From Ruminococcus sp. (lineage in GTDB: Bacteria > Bacillota > Clostridia > Oscillospirales > Ruminococcaceae), in NCBI GenBank assembly GCA_015066705.1, contig SVNV01000013.1, forward strand, positions 1 through 64,000: a stretch of 64,000 nucleotides of DNA, in the 5' to 3' direction. Of this stretch, positions 61,831-64,000 are shown one piece after another. The notes beneath the pieces were generated by a model. It saw nothing but the letters and a program-made list of their open reading frames with translations, was not told where the DNA came from and searched no databases. The translations under genes were made by a program, and so were the position numbers. Positions within the stretch are counted from its first letter, which is position 1. Each line of letters opens with the position of its first letter.

Positions 61831-61863
61831 AAAAAAATAAGCCGTCGCCCAAAAGCAACAGCT
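61831..61863 (-). terminator. Terminator between yigZ and dgt
   Basis: Leftward, AGCTGTTGC pairs with GCGACGGCT (two G-T) and is followed by TATTTTTTTT. It probably ends yigZ transcripts. It lies just after a TATTAT sequence at 61875-61870, so it could also act in the dgt leader. Confidence 0.75.
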
Positions 61864-61935
61864 TTCACTATAATATACGTTTTTAGTATTCGTTATACCT
61901 TTTTATTTATAACATTTTGTTATTTTGCACAAATT

Positions 61936-62556
61936 TTAAGCAAAATCATCATTCGTAATTTCCGAATGTTCCAATTTAATATTACCGTTACATAAATCCG
62001 TAAGCTTTTCGCAAAGGGCAGAGAAGAGGTGAGCCTTAACCAGCATTTTTACTCTTACGTTGTTTTCGTAAAGGGTATCAAGGACTTTTACTTCAAATTC
62101 AGGCAAAACATGACTGATTTTTCCGTAAAGGGAATAATCGCATTCCGCCTCAACCTCATAGCATTCGCACATTATCATTTTTACAGCTTCGTCTACTGCA
62201 AGCTTGCAGGCGTGTGAATATGCTCTGACAAGCCCACCGCCTCCGAGAAGAATTCCTCCGAAGTAACGTGTTACTACTACACAAACGTCAGTGAGTCCCT
62301 CTTTTTTCAACACATCAAGAACAGGTACACCGGCAGTACCCTGAGGCTCGCCGTCATCGCTGTAACGTGAGGTGTTTTCGTCACGGACAATGTATGCATA
62401 AACATTGTGCTTTGCTTTTCTGTGCATAGCTTTGATTTCGTTTATGAATTGGATAGCCTCGTCGCCAGTATCGACGTGCTTTATGTATCCGATAAATTCA
62501 GATTTTTTCTCAATAAAAGAAGCTTCAGCCTGACCTTTTATAGTTACATAGTCCAT
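61936..62556 (-). CDS. yigZ: YigZ/IMPACT family protein
   Basis: The 206-residue protein has the IMPACT N-terminal domain (about 1-125: SRYSDDGEPQGTAGVPVLDV; VVVTRYFGGILLGGGGLVRA) and a C-terminal DUF1949-type domain. It is widespread and linked to ribosome or translation stress; the exact function is unknown. Its gene follows rpmE, from which a terminator divides it. Confidence 0.92.
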   Translation of the reverse strand: MDYVTIKGQAEASFIEKKSEFIGYIKHVDTGDEAIQFINEIKAMHRKAKHNVYAYIVRDENTSRYSDDGEPQGTAGVPVLDVLKKEGLTDVCVVVTRYFGGILLGGGGLVRAYSHACKLAVDEAVKMIMCECYEVEAECDYSLYGKISHVLPEFEVKVLDTLYENNVRVKMLVKAHLFSALCEKLTDLCNGNIKLEHSEITNDDFA

Positions 62557-62572
62557 TTAAACACCTCCCCAA

Positions 62573-62609
62573 AGAAAAAAACAACGGAGTTTCACTAGGA
62601 AACCCCGTT
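62573..62609 (-). terminator. Terminator of rpmE
   Basis: Leftward, AACGGGGTTTC pairs with GAAACTCCGTT (one G-T) around CTAGT and is followed by GTTTTTTTC. It is on the minus strand only, since the wobble becomes a mismatch on the plus strand. Confidence 0.85.
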
Positions 62610-62620
62610 TTAGTCGTAGA

Positions 62621-62821
62621 TTAGTCGAGATTAAATCTCTTCTTAAATCTGTCAACACGTCCGCCTGTGTCAACCAGCTTCTGCTTACCTGTGAAGTAAG
62701 GGTGGCACTTTGAGCAGATTTCAACCTTGATGTTCTGCTTTGTTGAACGAGTTTCAATTACATTACCGCAAGCACAAGTGATTGTAGTTGCTTCGTAATT
62801 TGGGTGAATTCCTTCTTTCAT
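62621..62821 (-). CDS. rpmE: 50S ribosomal protein L31 (zinc-type)
   Basis: The 66-residue protein has [40 protein letters not shown] and ends RFKKRFNLD. Four Cys in two pairs (CAC and CSKC) mark the zinc-bound L31 type. AAAGGAGG precedes the ATG. Confidence 0.98.
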   Translation of the reverse strand: MKEGIHPNYEATTITCACGNVIETRSTKQNIKVEICSKCHPYFTGKQKLVDTGGRVDRFKKRFNLD

Positions 62822-62936
62822 TACATAGTCCTCCTTTCTAAACCAAATATATGACTCACATAGAAGCCCATCAATTCAGCTTAGACAGTAGTTCTATGGA
62901 TTAATCATAAAAACATTGCATATCGCAACGCAAATA

Positions 62937-62965
62937 ATTATACCACACAAATTATTAAATTGCAA
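62937..62965 (-). promoter_or_regulatory. Promoter of rpmE
   Basis: Leftward TTGCAA (62965-62960), 17-base spacer and TATAAT (62942-62937) lie about 116 bases before the rpmE ATG. The long leader (about 110 bases) may hold an L31 regulatory element, but I cannot show one. Confidence 0.8.
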
Positions 62966-62988
62966 TAGTTTTCACAAAAATTTTTGTG

Positions 62989-63016
62989 TTGAATTTTTAT
63001 ATGAATATGTTATAAT
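62989..63016 (+). promoter_or_regulatory. Promoter of the small membrane protein gene
   Basis: TTGAAT (62989-62994), 16-base spacer and TATAAT (63011-63016) precede the ATG at 63069. Confidence 0.65.
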
Positions 63017-63068
63017 AAAAAAGGATGATTTTGTCGTTTTTGACGACTATAAGAAAGGAATGTATATA

Positions 63069-63299
63069 ATGAGAGAAAAACTTTTATTTTTAGGAATGCT
63101 TGTAATGAGCGTGCTTTATTGTGTCGAGGTTATTCCCGGCGGAGATTTTGAGACACTCAACTACATAGGCTTCGGAATTGCGCTTATCACAATTTTACCA
63201 TGGCTTTTAAGCATTTTTATTTCACTGAGAAAGAAGAGCAAGGCAAAGGCAGAAAAGGAAGCTGCAAAGGCTGCTAAGAAAGCTGAAAAAGAAGAGTAA
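63069..63299 (+). CDS. Small membrane protein with Ala/Lys-rich tail
   Basis: The ATG at 63069 follows AAAGGA; the longer reading upstream lacks a ribosome site and overlaps the promoter. The 76-residue protein has two hydrophobic segments (about 4-20 and 31-51) and a charged tail (KKSKAKAEKEAAKAAKKAEK). The tail is probably a cytoplasmic helix. No family recognised. Confidence 0.7.
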   Translation: MREKLLFLGMLVMSVLYCVEVIPGGDFETLNYIGFGIALITILPWLLSIFISLRKKSKAKAEKEAAKAAKKAEKEE

Positions 63300-63366
63300 T
63301 AAAAACCCCTTTCCAAAAGCGCGATGTCCTTAACGGAGAAATATGAAAACCGAATAGGATAACAAG

Positions 63367-63404
63367 AAAGGCAGCATAGTCTATGATGGCTATGCTGCCT
63401 TTTG
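63367..63404 (+). terminator. Rho-independent terminator
   Basis: AAAGGCAGCATAG pairs with CTATGCTGCCTTT around a ten-base loop and is followed by TGTATT. It probably ends the small membrane gene's transcript. Confidence 0.8.
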
Positions 63405-63536
63405 TATTATTTAATATCAAACAAATCGAGGCGTCGCAGAAATGCGGTGTTTTTTTGAATTTTATATCGAAAATCGCTGGACTTGTGGAAAGTGTTGTGG
63501 TATGTGTTTGTGTTGCAAAAAGGAGGTGCAACGCAC

Positions 63537-63821
63537 ATGACAACACTTGAAGATCTGTATTACGGCAACATCAGTCCACACGAAAGGTACATAAAGCGCG
63601 GTTCGAGAGTCGATCAACTCGTAAAGCTCATATGCAAAAACGAGGAAAGCCTAATGGCAACGCTCACTGAGCAGCAGAAAGAAACTTTCGAAAAATTCAA
63701 AGACTGTCAGAGCGAACTGTCGGGACTGACCGAACGAGATGCATTCAGGGATGGCTTCATCCTTGCAGTGCGAATAATGGTTGAAGCAATGGAAGGGTTA
63801 GAAACGGTGGATGATATATGA
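63537..63821 (+). CDS. Small protein of the DUF6809 type
   Basis: The ATG at 63537 follows AGGAGGTG. The 94-residue protein is helical, with LEDLYYGNISPHERYIKRGS and FRDGFILAVRIMVEAMEGLE. Proteins of this pattern are common in Clostridial genomes, often on integrative elements. The GC content here is higher than in the preceding genes. The stop overlaps the next start (ATGA). Confidence 0.65.
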   Translation: MTTLEDLYYGNISPHERYIKRGSRVDQLVKLICKNEESLMATLTEQQKETFEKFKDCQSELSGLTERDAFRDGFILAVRIMVEAMEGLETVDDI

Positions 63822-64000
63822 AAAAACTAATAATCCTTCTTCTCTGCTGTGGGTTACTCTTGAGTATGGTAGGATGCGGTAGCAACACCGCACCGCCTCC
63901 TACAGGGAGTCCGCCGACAACGGTATCGGAAACGGGAATATCAGAAACACCGCTCGAAACAACACCGCCCGTGACGGCGGTAGAGCCGACAGAGAAAGAA
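63818..64000 (+). CDS. Lipoprotein, 3' end beyond the window
   Basis: Sixty-one codons are present. A signal peptide (1-19) ends at the lipobox MVGC (Cys 20), then a Pro/Thr-rich linker follows (NTAPPPTGSPPTTVSETG). The fold is unknown because the rest lies outside. GC-rich codons (CCG, ACG, GCG) differ from the rest of the window. Confidence 0.75.
   Translation, partial: MKKLIILLLCCGLLLSMVGCGSNTAPPPTGSPPTTVSETGISETPLETTPPVTAVEPTEKE

Noticed and set aside
62822..62936. L31 autoregulatory leader or riboswitch in the rpmE leader
   Set aside because: The leader is long enough, but I could not find a stable conserved structure by eye, so I do not call one.

Overview
The window looks like a chromosomal segment of a low-GC, endospore-lineage Gram-positive bacterium, most like a gut or rumen Ruminococcus (Oscillospiraceae). 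The evidence is spoIIID, cotJABC and spmAB (sporulation), a cellobiose phosphorylase, a cohesin-bearing surface protein next to a dockerin-bearing autolysin, Thr-rich surface linkers, near-consensus sigma-A promoters with 17-base spacers, and AGGAGG-type ribosome sites. The genus is an inference; no rRNA gene is present. I see no CRISPR array, intact prophage or complete insertion sequence.

Layout. 0.2-3 kb: a membrane helix-hairpin-helix (ComEA-like) protein, a PfkB sugar kinase, an ANT(6)-like nucleotidyltransferase and tRNA-Leu. 3.1-5.4 kb: a leftward acyltransferase-SGNH gene held between two 28-bp direct repeats, with an IS-end-like hairpin beside it. 5.4-6.5 kb: cotJABC. 6.8-9.2 kb: cellobiose phosphorylase. 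9.3-32.6 kb: a large exopolysaccharide locus. It has a sugar-phosphate initiating transferase, rmlABCD (dTDP-rhamnose), UDP-glucose dehydrogenase plus an epimerase (probably UDP-glucuronate to UDP-galacturonate), a GDP-mannose enzyme, glycosyltransferases, Wzy polymerase, Wzx flippase, pyruvyl and acetyl decoration enzymes, and one terminator at the end. An LCP-family gene that could attach the polymer to the wall follows at once. The locus starts with a 168-bp promoter-bearing duplication (164/168 identical) that brackets the initiating transferase and decayed phage-type genes.

34-50 kb: a PHP phosphatase, an NSS symporter, a 53-residue small protein, spoIIID, the divergent dockerin-autolysin / cohesin-protein pair, a leuCDB-queH operon divergent from a LysR regulator, a flavoprotein, a large wall-anchored surface protein, an ECF sigma factor with its probable membrane anti-sigma, and tRNA-Ser. 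50-55.8 kb: a leftward four-gene operon with its own promoter that encodes a cell-wall-repeat/transglutaminase protein, an MBOAT acyltransferase, an AlgJ/DHHW-like partner and a Thr-rich lipoprotein. It looks like a surface-polymer acylation and wall-remodelling unit. 55.8-63.3 kb: housekeeping genes (spmAB, AbrB-type regulator, Rrf2 regulator, rpoD, dnaG, dgt, yigZ, rpmE). The last 0.5 kb is richer in GC and looks like the edge of an accessory element.

The strongest candidates for something undescribed are the fused beta-propeller/glycosyltransferase-like protein at 22094-24385, the four-gene acylation/transglutaminase operon, the cohesin protein with an acidic cytoplasmic tail opposite a dockerin autolysin, and the duplicated promoter module of the polysaccharide locus.
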